From the NCBI RefSeq assembly GCF_022230955.1, contig NZ_JAKKFI010000068.1, positions 1 to 64,000 on the forward strand: a stretch of DNA of 64,000 nucleotides. The letters run 5' to 3'. Made by a program: the position numbers and the translations under genes. The stretch's first letter is position 1; each line of letters starts with the position of its first letter. Below are positions 1 to 7,688 of the stretch, one piece after another. Origin of the DNA: Micromonospora cabrerizensis. GTDB lineage: Bacteria; Actinomycetota; Actinomycetes; Mycobacteriales; Micromonosporaceae. The notes beneath the pieces were generated by a model. It was not told the DNA's origin, ran no database searches, and was given only the letters and a program-made list of their open reading frames with translations.

Positions 1-1
1 G

Positions 2-652
2 GCTGGCAGCGGCATGATCAAAGAGGTGTCGGGCAAGTTGGTGGCCCAGTTCGTCGCCAACCTGGAGGCCAGGCTCGCGGCCGACCAGCCGACCACGGCC
101 GTGCCAGCCCCGGACGCGACCGTGCCATCCCCGGACGCGACCGTGCCATCCCCGGACGCGACCGTGCCATCCCCGGACGCGACCGTGCCATCCCCGGACG
201 CGACCGTGCCATCCCCGGACGCGACCGTGCCGTCCCCGGCCGCGGGTGCCGAACCCGTCGCGCCCCCGGCCGTCACGCCGCCCGAGGCGCCGGCCGCCGC
301 GTCCGCGACGGCCGTCGCCACCACGCCCAAGACCGCCGCCGTCGCGCCCTCGCCCATCGAGCCGTCGCCGATCGACCCGTCTCCCACCGACCCGTCGCCG
401 ATCGACCCGTCACCCACCGCGCCGTCGTCCGCCTCTCCGACGTCGGCATCGTCGCCGGTCTCGCCGTCGCTGCCGTCGACGTCCACCGTCGGGTCACCCG
501 ACGGCTCCGCACGAGTGGCGGCGGCTGCCGAGCCGGAGGCCCTCGACCTGCTCAGCATCGCCGGAGGTTCGATCACCAAGCGGCTCGTACCCGTCGTTGT
601 CGGTCTCGTCGCCGTCGGCGCGGTGATCGCCTGGCTGGCCTCGCGCCGGTGA
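2..652 (+). CDS. coxG: CoxG-like SRPBCC protein, 3' part (5' end outside window)
   Basis: The frame is open to the left edge, so only the C-terminal part is present. The first visible stretch (AGSGMIKEVSGKLVAQFVANL) looks like the end of the CoxG/SRPBCC helix-grip domain. CoxG proteins are membrane-recruitment or maturation factors for CO-dehydrogenase-type molybdenum hydroxylases. A long Pro/Thr/Ala/Ser linker follows, with six perfect PDATVPS heptads and then PSPIDPSPT-type repeats. The protein ends in one membrane anchor (LVPVVVGLVAVGAVIAWLA) and an Arg-Arg tail. That suits a cytoplasmic domain tethered to the membrane. The stop codon overlaps the GTG start of the next gene (coxE) by 4 bases, so the two are probably translationally coupled. 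Confidence 0.75.
   Translation, partial: AGSGMIKEVSGKLVAQFVANLEARLAADQPTTAVPAPDATVPSPDATVPSPDATVPSPDATVPSPDATVPSPDATVPSPAAGAEPVAPPAVTPPEAPAAASATAVATTPKTAAVAPSPIEPSPIDPSPTDPSPIDPSPTAPSSASPTSASSPVSPSLPSTSTVGSPDGSARVAAAAEPEALDLLSIAGGSITKRLVPVVVGLVAVGAVIAWLASRR
110..235 (+). repeat. Six 21-bp tandem repeats inside coxG
   Basis: The 21-base unit begins ccggacgcgaccgtgcca and occurs at 110, 131, 152, 173, 194 and 215. Copies are identical except at the edges of the array. The period is a multiple of three, so copy-number change would only lengthen or shorten the PDATVPS linker. Near-perfect nucleotide identity suggests recent slippage expansion. Confidence 0.95.
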
Positions 653-1887
653 GCCCGGGCGTGCTGCGCGGGGTCGACCGGGCCGCGTTCGCGGTGGCGC
701 TGGCCGGGCGGCTGCGACGAGCCGGCGTCCCGGCCGGGCTCACCGACGTCGAGGACTTCGTCCGGGCGCTCGCCGCCAGCCCACCCGACTCGATGTCGTC
801 GCTCTACTGGACGGCCCGGATCTGCCTGGTCCGACGGCACAGCGACCTCGCCGCGTTCGACCGGGTCTTCGCCGCGATCTTCGCGGATCCCCCGCCGCTG
901 CCCCGGCCGGCACGGTCCGCGTCCCCACCCGACGGTCACGACGACGTGTACGCGCGGGTGCCGGCCGACACCGACGACTCCGGGTCAGGCGGGGGGCTGC
1001 CGTGGGCGACGCTGCCGCCGGCCGTGGCGGAGACACCGACAGACGACACCGCGCTGCGGCTGCCCGAGCGGCGCCCCAGCGCCCTCACCGGGCTCTCCGA
1101 CCGCCCGTTCGACGAACTCGACACCGCGCAGGTGGCACAACTCGGTGACGCCCTGCGCGCTGCCGTCGCCGGCTGGCCGACCCGGCGTACCCGGCGGTTC
1201 GCCGTCGGTGCGGCCGGTGCCCGGGTCGCGCTGCGGCCCACCATCGGCCGGGCCCGCCGCACCGGATGGGAACCCGTCGAGGTCGTCCGTGAGCGGCCGG
1301 TACGACGACCACGCCGGGTCGTGCTGCTCTGCGACGTCAGCGAGTCGATGCGGGCGCAGGCGACCGCGTACCTGCATCTGATGCGGGCGTTCGCGGTGGT
1401 CGCCGACGCGGAGGTCTTCGCGTTCGCGACGACTCTGACCCGGCTCACCGTGGTACTGCGACACACGTCGGCGGCCGAGGCGGTGGCGCAGGCCAGTGCC
1501 GCCGTGACCGACCGGTACGGGGGCACCCGGATCGCCACCAACCTGCGCTCCCTGCTCACCTCCCACCACGCGGACGCCGTGCGGGGCGCGGTGGTGGTCA
1601 TCGGGTCGGACGGCTGGGACAGCGACCCGCCGGGCGAGCTGGCGGCCGTGATGGCCCGGCTGAGCCGCCGCGCGTACCGGATCGTCTGGTTGAATCCCCG
1701 CGCCGGCGCACCCGGCTTCGCCCCCCGGGTCGGCGGCATGGCCGCCGCTCTCCCCTACTGCGACCGGATGCTGCCCGCCGGCACCTTCGGGGATCTGCTG
1801 GTCGTCGCCCGTCAGCTCCAGAGCGTCACGTGCACCGACGGCCGGAAGTGGCCGACGCTGACGCCCGCGCCGCGCATCATCGCCTGA
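649..1887 (+). CDS. coxE: CoxE-type von Willebrand factor A protein
   Basis: This 412-residue protein resembles the CoxE/YehP VWA family, which assists maturation of CO-dehydrogenase-like enzymes together with a MoxR ATPase (CoxD). The N-terminal half is helical (AGRLRRAGVPAGLTDVEDF). The VWA domain begins near residue 220 with the MIDAS motif DVSESM (DxSxS) and continues through a SDGWD segment that supplies the later metal-binding Asp. The GTG start overlaps the coxG stop (GTGA). The gene ends convergently inside the 3' end of the LysR gene, overlapping it by 76 bp. No catalytic cox subunits are visible, so they must lie to the left if present. Confidence 0.8.
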   Translation: MSPGVLRGVDRAAFAVALAGRLRRAGVPAGLTDVEDFVRALAASPPDSMSSLYWTARICLVRRHSDLAAFDRVFAAIFADPPPLPRPARSASPPDGHDDVYARVPADTDDSGSGGGLPWATLPPAVAETPTDDTALRLPERRPSALTGLSDRPFDELDTAQVAQLGDALRAAVAGWPTRRTRRFAVGAAGARVALRPTIGRARRTGWEPVEVVRERPVRRPRRVVLLCDVSESMRAQATAYLHLMRAFAVVADAEVFAFATTLTRLTVVLRHTSAAEAVAQASAAVTDRYGGTRIATNLRSLLTSHHADAVRGAVVVIGSDGWDSDPPGELAAVMARLSRRAYRIVWLNPRAGAPGFAPRVGGMAAALPYCDRMLPAGTFGDLLVVARQLQSVTCTDGRKWPTLTPAPRIIA

Positions 1888-2777
1888 ATCGCCCTCGGCG
1901 TCGACGAGAAGCGCGACAGCTCGTCGGCGGCGGACATCGCGTCGGGGGTGGCGAGCACCTGCGAGTGCCACACCGCCTCCATCGTCGCGTGCGGCCCCGC
2001 CACCTGCAGAAGATGCCCCTGGCGGACCTCCGGCGCGACGGTGAACGCGAGGGCCGGCGAGACGCCCTTGCCCCGCTTGGCCTCCCCCAGCGCCGCCGCG
2101 TGGCTCTGGAAGATCTGCTGCCGCTCGTCCGGCACGGCGAGGCGACGCAGCATCGCCGGCACCCCACCCAGGTCCGTGGTCGCGGACGGCCCGAGCAGCC
2201 AGGTCTGCTCCCGCAGCTGACCGGGGGACGCCGGCACACCGGCCAGCGGGTGGCCCGGGCCGACGACGAGCACGAGGCGGTAGTTCATCACCGGCCGGCT
2301 GGCGGTGGCGCTGTCCACCACCGGCGGTTGCGGGCCGATCGCGATGTCCACGGCGCGGGCCAGCAGCAGCGACCCGAAGGCACCCGGGCTGCAGACGCTC
2401 AGCTCAACGTCGAGGTCGGCAGCCCGCTTGGCGAAGAGCTCGATCAGGCCCGGCGCGGCGAACTCGGCGAACAGGCTCGACGCGGCGACCCGCAGCAGGC
2501 GTCGGCCACGCGTCGCGGCGCTCACCTCCCGGATCGTCCGGTCCTGGAGCCCCAGCAGCTCCGCCGCGCGACTGGCCAGCCGCAGCCCACCAGGGGTGAA
2601 GGCGAGGCCACCCGCCGTCCGGGAGAACAGTCTGTCGCCGAACTCCTTGCGCAACTGGGCGATGTGGAGCGACACGGCCGACTCGGAGACCTGAAGCTCC
2701 GCGGCGGCCTGCTTGACGGAGCCCAGCCGGACCACGGCGACGTACGCACGCAGCTGCGTCGGGGTCATCGGCGTCAC
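1812..2777 (-). CDS. LysR-family transcriptional regulator
   Basis: The protein has 321 residues, the usual LysR length. The N-terminal winged helix-turn-helix is clear (TQLRAYVAVVRLGSVKQAAA, then SESAVSLHIAQLRKEFGDRLF). A periplasmic-binding-protein-like effector domain follows. ATG codons at 2777 and 2768 both work as starts. Its 3' end overlaps coxE on the opposite strand. Regulation of the neighbouring cox-type genes is plausible from position only. Confidence 0.85.
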   Translation of the reverse strand: MTPMTPTQLRAYVAVVRLGSVKQAAAELQVSESAVSLHIAQLRKEFGDRLFSRTAGGLAFTPGGLRLASRAAELLGLQDRTIREVSAATRGRRLLRVAASSLFAEFAAPGLIELFAKRAADLDVELSVCSPGAFGSLLLARAVDIAIGPQPPVVDSATASRPVMNYRLVLVVGPGHPLAGVPASPGQLREQTWLLGPSATTDLGGVPAMLRRLAVPDERQQIFQSHAAALGEAKRGKGVSPALAFTVAPEVRQGHLLQVAGPHATMEAVWHSQVLATPDAMSAADELSRFSSTPRAIQAMMRGAGVSVGHFRPSVHVTLWS

Positions 2778-2940
2778 CCTCTTCCCCGCCCGATCGCGTG
2801 GCCCGGCTCTCCGTCGAGACGAACCCCGATCATGCCCCGGCGACGTGTCCCACCGCCATCAGTGATTCACCCGACCGACGTGCTCGTCGTCGACGATGCG
2901 CGGGGGCACCGACCGACCGGGTCGCGGGCGCCGAAACAGC

Positions 2941-2969
2941 TTGTCCACGCGTCGGTGCGGGCCTATCGT
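2941..2969 (+). promoter_or_regulatory. Promoter of the first Y RNA candidate
   Basis: A TTGTCC -35 box (2941-2946), a 17-base spacer and a TATCGT -10 box (2964-2969) fit an actinobacterial housekeeping promoter. The predicted start, near 2976, lies just before the conserved 5' motif of the RNA at 2983. Confidence 0.55.
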
Positions 2970-2982
2970 CGTCAGGCGCCTT

Positions 2983-3123
2983 CCGGTGCGCAGGCAACGG
3001 CTACTTCCGCTCCGAACGGGGAGACGTGGGTTCGAATCCCACCGCCACCTCAGGTGGTGTCGACCAGCGGCCCAGGTCACCTTGGCCCGCAAGGGCCAGT
3101 CGCCGTCGCCGCCCTGATCTCGG
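2983..3123 (+). ncRNA. Candidate YrlA-type Y RNA 1 (tRNA mimic)
   Basis: It begins with the shared motif CCGGTGCGCAGGCAACGG. GGCAACGG (2993-3000) pairs with CCGTCGCC (3103-3110) with one A.C mismatch, forming the proposed Ro-binding stem. Inside lie a perfect T-arm (GTGGG, loop TTCGAAT, CCCAC; 3026-3042), a 7-bp acceptor-like stem closed by TCA (3043-3059, one G.U pair) and a D-arm (GACC/GGTC, GG in the loop; 3062-3078). A GCAA-capped hairpin follows (3083-3098). The order T-arm, closed acceptor, D-arm is the permuted tRNA order described for bacterial YrlA RNAs, which lack a free CCA end. It has its own good promoter. The assignment is structural and by eye. Confidence 0.65.
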
Positions 3124-3143
3124 AAGATGCACTCACGCCGCAC

Positions 3144-3237
3144 GCCAGGTGCGACGGACACGGTTACTTCTTGGTGAAGGTCCCGCAAGGGACCCGCGGT
3201 TCGAGCCCGCTGCACCGTGTCCGATCTGGTCTCTGGC
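3144..3237 (+). ncRNA. Candidate Y RNA 2 (short tRNA-like variant)
   Basis: CGGACACGG (3155-3163) pairs perfectly with CCGTGTCCG (3215-3223). CCAGGT (3145-3150) pairs with ATCTGG (3224-3229), leaving GCGA bulged on the 5' side. This makes a long bulged helix like the Ro-binding stem of Y RNAs. Inside are a small D-arm-like hairpin (CTTC, TTGGT, GAAG; 3167-3179), a GCAA-capped hairpin (GGTCCC/GGGACC; 3180-3195) and a T-arm (GCGG, TTCGAGC, CCGC; 3197-3211). Unlike copies 1 and 4, the arms appear in ordinary tRNA order, and there is no separate closed acceptor hairpin. No convincing promoter was seen, so it may be made from the copy 1 transcript. Confidence 0.6.
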
Positions 3238-3280
3238 GCGCGGCGTGAGCACCTTCCTGCTTGCAAGATCGCAAAATCCG

Positions 3281-3310
3281 TTGCCTCGCTGTCGCCGCCA
3301 TCGCTACGGT
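3281..3310 (+). promoter_or_regulatory. Possible promoter of the third Y RNA candidate
   Basis: TTGCCT (3281-3286), an 18-base spacer and TACGGT (3305-3310) resemble a sigma-70-type promoter. The expected start, near 3317, precedes the conserved motif at 3324. It lies in the longest gap between RNA copies (3238-3323). Confidence 0.4.
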
Positions 3311-3323
3311 CGTGCCCGCACTT

Positions 3324-3403
3324 CCCGGTGCGCAGGCGACGGTTACATCTGGAGGGGTTTCGACCCCGGTGAAGGACCATCCGTCGCCGACCTGGAACTC
3401 GGG
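3324..3403 (+). ncRNA. Candidate Y RNA 3 (minimal copy)
   Basis: It starts with CCCGGTGCGCAGGCGACGG. GGCGACGG (3335-3342) pairs perfectly with CCGTCGCC (3381-3388), and CCCG (3324-3327) can pair with CGGG (3400-3403). The interior is only about 38 nt and is dominated by a GGGGT-TTCG-ACCCC hairpin. There is no convincing D-arm, so it keeps the Ro-type stem but has lost most of the tRNA-like domain. It may be a functional short Y RNA or a decaying copy. Confidence 0.5.
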
Positions 3404-3423
3404 AAGCGCGACCACACCACACA

Positions 3424-3548
3424 CCCGGTGCGCAGGCAACGGTTACTTCAGGGGTCCGCAGATGGAGGTTCGAGTCCTCCGCCGCCTTCGGGTGATTAGT
3501 TCAACGGACAGAACTACGGACCAGTCCGTGGCCGATCTTGATCTCGGG
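3424..3548 (+). ncRNA. Candidate YrlA-type Y RNA 4 (clearest permuted tRNA)
   Basis: The shared 5' motif CCCGGTGCGCAGGCAACGG is followed by an anticodon-stem-like helix GGTCCG (3453-3458)/CGGACC (3517-3522). Then come a perfect T-arm (GGAGG, TTCGAGT, CCTCC; 3464-3480), a TTCG-capped acceptor-like hairpin (3483-3494) and a 5-bp D-arm with GG in its loop (AGTTC/GAACT; 3498-3515). The outer stem GGCAACGG (3435-3442)/CCGTGGCC (3526-3533) has one mismatch, and CCCG/CGGG closes the base. The ends lie 48 nt before the rsr start codon. The arm order and closed acceptor match the YrlA class of tRNA mimics. Confidence 0.7.
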
Positions 3549-3595
3549 TGTGCGGTGAGGTGGCGTTTTCCGAGCTGATTGACGTGGGGGACGTC

Positions 3596-5125
3596 ATGGC
3601 CAAGTTCAACATCAAGCTGCGCAAGGGCCGTCAGCAGCCGGTGACCGCCCAGGGCGCGCCCGGTTTCGCCCGTGAGCCGCGCGTCGAACTCTTCCTGCTC
3701 GGTGTCTCCACCATGGTCGGCGAGGACACCTTCTACGAGGGCGCAACGGACCGGGACGCTCGTTTCCGAGACCTGGTCGCCACCGTCGCCGTCGCCGATC
3801 CGGGCTGGTTCGCTCGCTTCGTGCCGTGGCTTCGCTCCGGTGCCATGCTGCGCTCGGCGTCCGTGGTGGCGGCTGTCGAGGGCGCTCGCGCCCAGGTCGC
3901 CGCCCAGATTCCGGGTTCGCGGGCAATCGTGGACGCCGCGTTGCAGCGTGCGGACGAGCCCGCAGAGGCTCTGGCGTACTGGCTCGCTCGCCATGGACGG
4001 GCGCTACCCAAGCCGGTGAAGCGGGGCATCGCCGACGCGGCGGTCCGGCTGTACACCGAGCGGAGTCTGCTCAAGTACGACTCCGTCGGCAGCCAGGTGC
4101 GCTACGGCGACGTCATCGACCTGACGCACCCCACCGCGAAGGACGAGCGGCAGGGCGACCTGTTCCGGCACGCGCTCGATCGACGACACCGGCGCGACAC
4201 TCCGCTGCCGGCGTCACTCGGGATGCTGGCGGCACGGGACGCACTCATGGCGGTGCCCGTCGAGCAGCGCAGGGAGGTCACCGATCCGGCGGTGCTGGGC
4301 GCGGCCGGCATGACGTGGGAGGCCCTGGCCGGCTGGCGACAGAGCGCGATGGACGCCTCGGCATGGGAGTCCGTCATCCCGACCATGGGCTATCTGGCGT
4401 TGCTGCGCAACCTGCGCAACTTCGACCAGGTCGGGGTCAGCGACAGCGTGGCGGAGACGGTGGCGGCCAAGCTCTCCGATCCGGGCCAGGTTGCCGCCTC
4501 CCGGGTGCTGCCGATGCGCTTCCTGTCGGCGTACAACGCGGCACCGAGCCTGCGGTGGGCGTACCCGCTGGAGAAGGCCTTGCAGCATGCCCTGGCCAAC
4601 GTGCCCGCCCTGAGCGGACGGACCCTCATCCTCATCGACACGTCAGGCTCGATGCGAAGCCCGTTCAGCAAGGACGGCACGCTGCTCTGCTGGGACGGCG
4701 CCACGGTGTTCGGCCTGGCGCTGGCCTCCCGGGCGCAGGCGGCCACGGTGGTGTCGTTCTCCAACGACAGTCGGGTGTTTCCGTCGTCGGCGGGCGAGTC
4801 GGTACTCGCGGCGGTACGGCGGTTCAAGGACGACGGCTACTTCTTCGGCATGGGCACCGACACCGAGAAGGCGGTGCGCAAGCACTACGACCGGCACGAC
4901 CGGGTGGTCATCCTCACCGATGAGCAGGCCCATTGGCACAACGCGACGGACGTCGCCGCAGCGGTGCCCGCTGAGGTTCCCGTGTACACCTGGAACCTGG
5001 CCGGATACCGGGTTGGGCACACGCCGACCACAGCGAACCGGCACACCTTCGGCGGGTTGTCCGACGCCGCGTACGCGATGATCCCGCTCATCGAGGCTGG
5101 CACTCACGAGCGGTGGCCCTTCTGA
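3596..5125 (+). CDS. rsr: Ro60/Rsr protein (TROVE domain plus VWA domain)
   Basis: This 509-residue protein matches bacterial Ro60 orthologues, ring-shaped RNA-binding proteins that use Y RNAs to reach partners such as PNPase for RNA degradation. The HEAT-like TROVE region fills roughly residues 15-340. The VWA domain starts at LILIDTSGSM, which carries an intact MIDAS (DxSGS), and continues to VVILTDEQ. ATG 3596 is chosen because GGGGGA lies just upstream and the N-terminus MAKFNIKLRKGR fits the family. An upstream in-frame GTG at 3548 falls inside RNA 4. The 3' end overlaps the convergent FkbM gene by 22 bp. No rtcB or pnp is present in the window. Confidence 0.9.
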   Translation: MAKFNIKLRKGRQQPVTAQGAPGFAREPRVELFLLGVSTMVGEDTFYEGATDRDARFRDLVATVAVADPGWFARFVPWLRSGAMLRSASVVAAVEGARAQVAAQIPGSRAIVDAALQRADEPAEALAYWLARHGRALPKPVKRGIADAAVRLYTERSLLKYDSVGSQVRYGDVIDLTHPTAKDERQGDLFRHALDRRHRRDTPLPASLGMLAARDALMAVPVEQRREVTDPAVLGAAGMTWEALAGWRQSAMDASAWESVIPTMGYLALLRNLRNFDQVGVSDSVAETVAAKLSDPGQVAASRVLPMRFLSAYNAAPSLRWAYPLEKALQHALANVPALSGRTLILIDTSGSMRSPFSKDGTLLCWDGATVFGLALASRAQAATVVSFSNDSRVFPSSAGESVLAAVRRFKDDGYFFGMGTDTEKAVRKHYDRHDRVVILTDEQAHWHNATDVAAAVPAEVPVYTWNLAGYRVGHTPTTANRHTFGGLSDAAYAMIPLIEAGTHERWPF

Positions 5126-5907
5126 CCCACGCTGCGGGACACGCAGTACACGTCGCCGGAGTTGGCCAGGTGCGGCAGGTCGCGCAGGTGTGCCGCCACG
5201 TCGCTCGCGGGTAGCCACGTCTCGAAGGTCATCGACTTGTCGTCGCCCAGCGCGACGTCGAACCCGTCGAAGCCGAGCGCGGTGAGGCGGTCGAGACACC
5301 GGTAGGCGACCGGGCGCGCGATCGTGGTGAACTCGAACGACAGGGCGGGCAGGGGTCGGCTCAGGCCGGCCAGCACCTCGTCCTCGAAGCCCTCCACGTC
5401 GATCTTGGTGAAGGTCGGTACGCCGTACTCCTGGATCAGCGCGTCGACGGTGACCACCGGGACCTCGATGTCCGCGTCCCACACCTCGCCCTCCCAACCG
5501 CCCGCACCGTGCGCCGCCCGCACGAAGTCGGGCGAGGCGGTCGACACGGTGGGGTTGGCGGAGTTGACGTGCAACCGGGTGCTCCCGGCGGCCGCCCCAC
5601 ATGCCCCTTCGACCAGCGTCACCTGGTCGTCGTCGGCGTAGATCGCCCGCAGGGCACGCAGGCACAACGGTTGCGGCTCCACGGCGACGACCCGGGCGCC
5701 GAGGCGACGGAAGCTGCCGATGTGGTCACCCACGTGGGAGCCGATGTCGAAGACGAGGTCCCCCGCCGCGACGAACCGGGAGTAGAACGCGTCCATCCTC
5801 GCGTCCCGTTGCGGGTCGCCGTAGTAGACATCCAGCGACCGGTGCAGGAGGGACATGGCCGGATCGGTGCGGAGCGCCGCGATCCTGGCCTCGGTGGTAG
5901 CCGTCAT
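5104..5907 (-). CDS. FkbM-family SAM methyltransferase
   Basis: The protein has 267 residues and a Rossmann methyltransferase core. Motif I is VFDIGSHVGDH, the acidic strand-2 end is VVAVEPQPLCLRALR, and the FkbM hallmark FTKIDVEGFEDEVL follows. FkbM enzymes usually O-methylate small molecules or glycans; the substrate here is unknown. The next gene on the same strand (membrane sulfatase) is only 28 bp upstream, so they may be co-transcribed. Confidence 0.85.
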   Translation of the reverse strand: MTATTEARIAALRTDPAMSLLHRSLDVYYGDPQRDARMDAFYSRFVAAGDLVFDIGSHVGDHIGSFRRLGARVVAVEPQPLCLRALRAIYADDDQVTLVEGACGAAAGSTRLHVNSANPTVSTASPDFVRAAHGAGGWEGEVWDADIEVPVVTVDALIQEYGVPTFTKIDVEGFEDEVLAGLSRPLPALSFEFTTIARPVAYRCLDRLTALGFDGFDVALGDDKSMTFETWLPASDVAAHLRDLPHLANSGDVYCVSRSVGQKGHRS

Positions 5908-5935
5908 CTGTCTGCCGTCCAGTCGGTGAGGGGGG

Positions 5936-7642
5936 TTACGGCCCGAAGGCGGTCAGGAAGCGGTCCCGGAAGGTGTCCATCCGCCAGACCGGCGCCCGTG
6001 GCCCGGGCTTGAGCCCGTCCTGCCAGCCCCACCCGGAGATCCGGTCCAGGACGGCCCGGTCCCGGGTGATGATCGTGATCGGGACGTCGCGGCTGGCGTT
6101 CTCACCGGTGACGACCGTGGCCGGCTGGTGGTCGCCGAGGAAGATGAACACGAGATCGTCGTCGCCGTAGGTCTGCACGTAGGAAATGAGCGTGCTCAGC
6201 GTGTACTGGATGGACTGCCGGTAGTCCGCCCGGATCTGGCCGGTGGTGCGCCGCCGCTCGTCCTCATCGCCAGCGGTGCCACGGTAGATCGCCCCGTCGC
6301 CGACGGTGGCCCAGTCGACCAGCCGCGGCACGGGCGTCCACGGCGCGTGGCTCGACACCAGCGCGATCTCCGTCATCACCGGGCCGTCCTGTTTCGCCTG
6401 CTCCAGGCGCTGCCAGCTGGAGAGCGTGTACTGGTCGGGCATCGTGCCGAAGCTGAACTTCGGGCCGCGGTACCCGAGCGCCTTGGCATCGTAGAACCGC
6501 TGGTAGCCGAAGAAGGCGCCCTCCGGCCACGCCCGGCTGACGGCGGGCATCACGCCGACGGTCTGCCAGTTGGCCCGTCGGAAGGCGCCGTTGAGGGTCA
6601 TCCGGTCACTCGCCAGCAGGGTGCGGTGCCGCTGGTCGTTGTCGATCCACAGGCCGGAGAGCAACGTGTCGTGCGCGAGCCAGCTGCCACCGCCGAACGT
6701 CGGCGAGGTGAGGAAGCCGGACTGCGCGGCGAATCCCGCCGCCTGCAACCGGCTGGTGCCGCCGTCGAGGACCGCGCCGACCTGCGGGGCGAACTCAGGG
6801 TCCTCGACGGCGTCGCGGCCGTAGCTTTCCACGAAGGAGATGACCACGTCCTTGCCCCGCAGCGCGGTCAGCAGCTGGTCGCCCGGGGTGTCGGCGAACC
6901 GGTCGGCCTCGATCTGGGTGGAGAACGTCTTCCGGTCGTCGAGACGCAGGCGCACCTGGAACCCGTGGCCGTTGGCCAGGGTGGTCGCGGACGTGTCGGC
7001 AACCGGTACGGCCGGCACCACCCGCACGTCGAACGCCGCACAGGCCACCCAGACGACCACCAGCGCCGCCACGATCCGGGTGGTCGCGGTGCGGTGCCCG
7101 ATCACCAGCCGACGCAGTCGCCGCACCGACAGCGTGACCAGGACGGGCAGGCCCACGGCCACCACCGCCAGGGCGATCGCGGCGCCGATGGCGGCGGGCC
7201 GGCCGTACGACTCGCTGAGGAAGGCGAACGCCTCGTCGAGCAGGGCCCAGTCGAGGACGAGGTCGAACGCCCGGCTGAGCGCGGCGGAGAACCCCAGGTC
7301 GAGCAGCTTGAGCAGGCCGAGCAGACCGAGGGCCACGCCGGTGAGCGTCGCGACCAGCCTGCTCCCGCGCGACGGCAACGCGAGCAGGAGGGCCACGACC
7401 AGCAGCGCCTCCAGGGGGATCCGCACGAACGCCGCCGGGGTGAGGCGACCGAAGTCGTACGGCGCGGTGAGCACGAGCAGCACCAGCAGCGCGGCCAGGA
7501 CGGTCGCCAGTCGGGCCGGGATGGAGCGCTTCGGCCGGCCCTCACCTGGGGTGCTGTCGTCGGCGGTAACGCCGGGGAGTTCGCCCCTCATCGCCTTCCG
7601 TCCCTGGCTCGGCAGCTCACGTACTCGTGTCAAGAGCGACAA
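5936..7642 (-). CDS. Membrane-anchored sulfatase/phosphoglycerol-transferase-like protein
   Basis: The protein has 568 residues. After a charged N-terminus come about five membrane segments (for example LATVLAALLVLLVLTA and LLVVALLLALPS), then an extracellular alkaline-phosphatase-superfamily domain. Recognisable parts are VVISFVESYGRD (metal-binding start), FGGGSWLAHDTLLSG (nucleophile region) and FIFLGDHQPATVV (second metal site). The overall plan resembles lipoteichoic-acid-synthase-like sulfatases; the substrate is unknown. The frame begins with TTG 7642 behind GAAGGA, and ATG 7588 is an alternative. It lies with a CDP-alcohol phosphatidyltransferase upstream, which suggests envelope lipid or glycan work. 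Confidence 0.75.
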   Translation of the reverse strand: MSLLTRVRELPSQGRKAMRGELPGVTADDSTPGEGRPKRSIPARLATVLAALLVLLVLTAPYDFGRLTPAAFVRIPLEALLVVALLLALPSRGSRLVATLTGVALGLLGLLKLLDLGFSAALSRAFDLVLDWALLDEAFAFLSESYGRPAAIGAAIALAVVAVGLPVLVTLSVRRLRRLVIGHRTATTRIVAALVVVWVACAAFDVRVVPAVPVADTSATTLANGHGFQVRLRLDDRKTFSTQIEADRFADTPGDQLLTALRGKDVVISFVESYGRDAVEDPEFAPQVGAVLDGGTSRLQAAGFAAQSGFLTSPTFGGGSWLAHDTLLSGLWIDNDQRHRTLLASDRMTLNGAFRRANWQTVGVMPAVSRAWPEGAFFGYQRFYDAKALGYRGPKFSFGTMPDQYTLSSWQRLEQAKQDGPVMTEIALVSSHAPWTPVPRLVDWATVGDGAIYRGTAGDEDERRRTTGQIRADYRQSIQYTLSTLISYVQTYGDDDLVFIFLGDHQPATVVTGENASRDVPITIITRDRAVLDRISGWGWQDGLKPGPRAPVWRMDTFRDRFLTAFGP

Positions 7643-7688
7643 CCGGGGATCCTTCCATGATCACTGACGGGTGCGGCGTGCGGGCGGC

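Noticed and set aside
110..235. CRISPR array
   Set aside because: Repeats are contiguous 21-bp units without spacers and encode a heptad protein repeat.
2983..3548. True tRNA genes suggested by canonical TTCGAAT/TTCGAGT T-loops
   Set aside because: No segment has an open acceptor end, an anticodon arm and the usual D-anticodon-T order over about 75 nt; arms are enclosed in a longer conserved stem.
3548..3595. Upstream in-frame GTG start for rsr
   Set aside because: It lies at the last bases of the fourth Y RNA candidate and lacks a ribosome site; ATG 3596 has GGGGGA and the family N-terminus.
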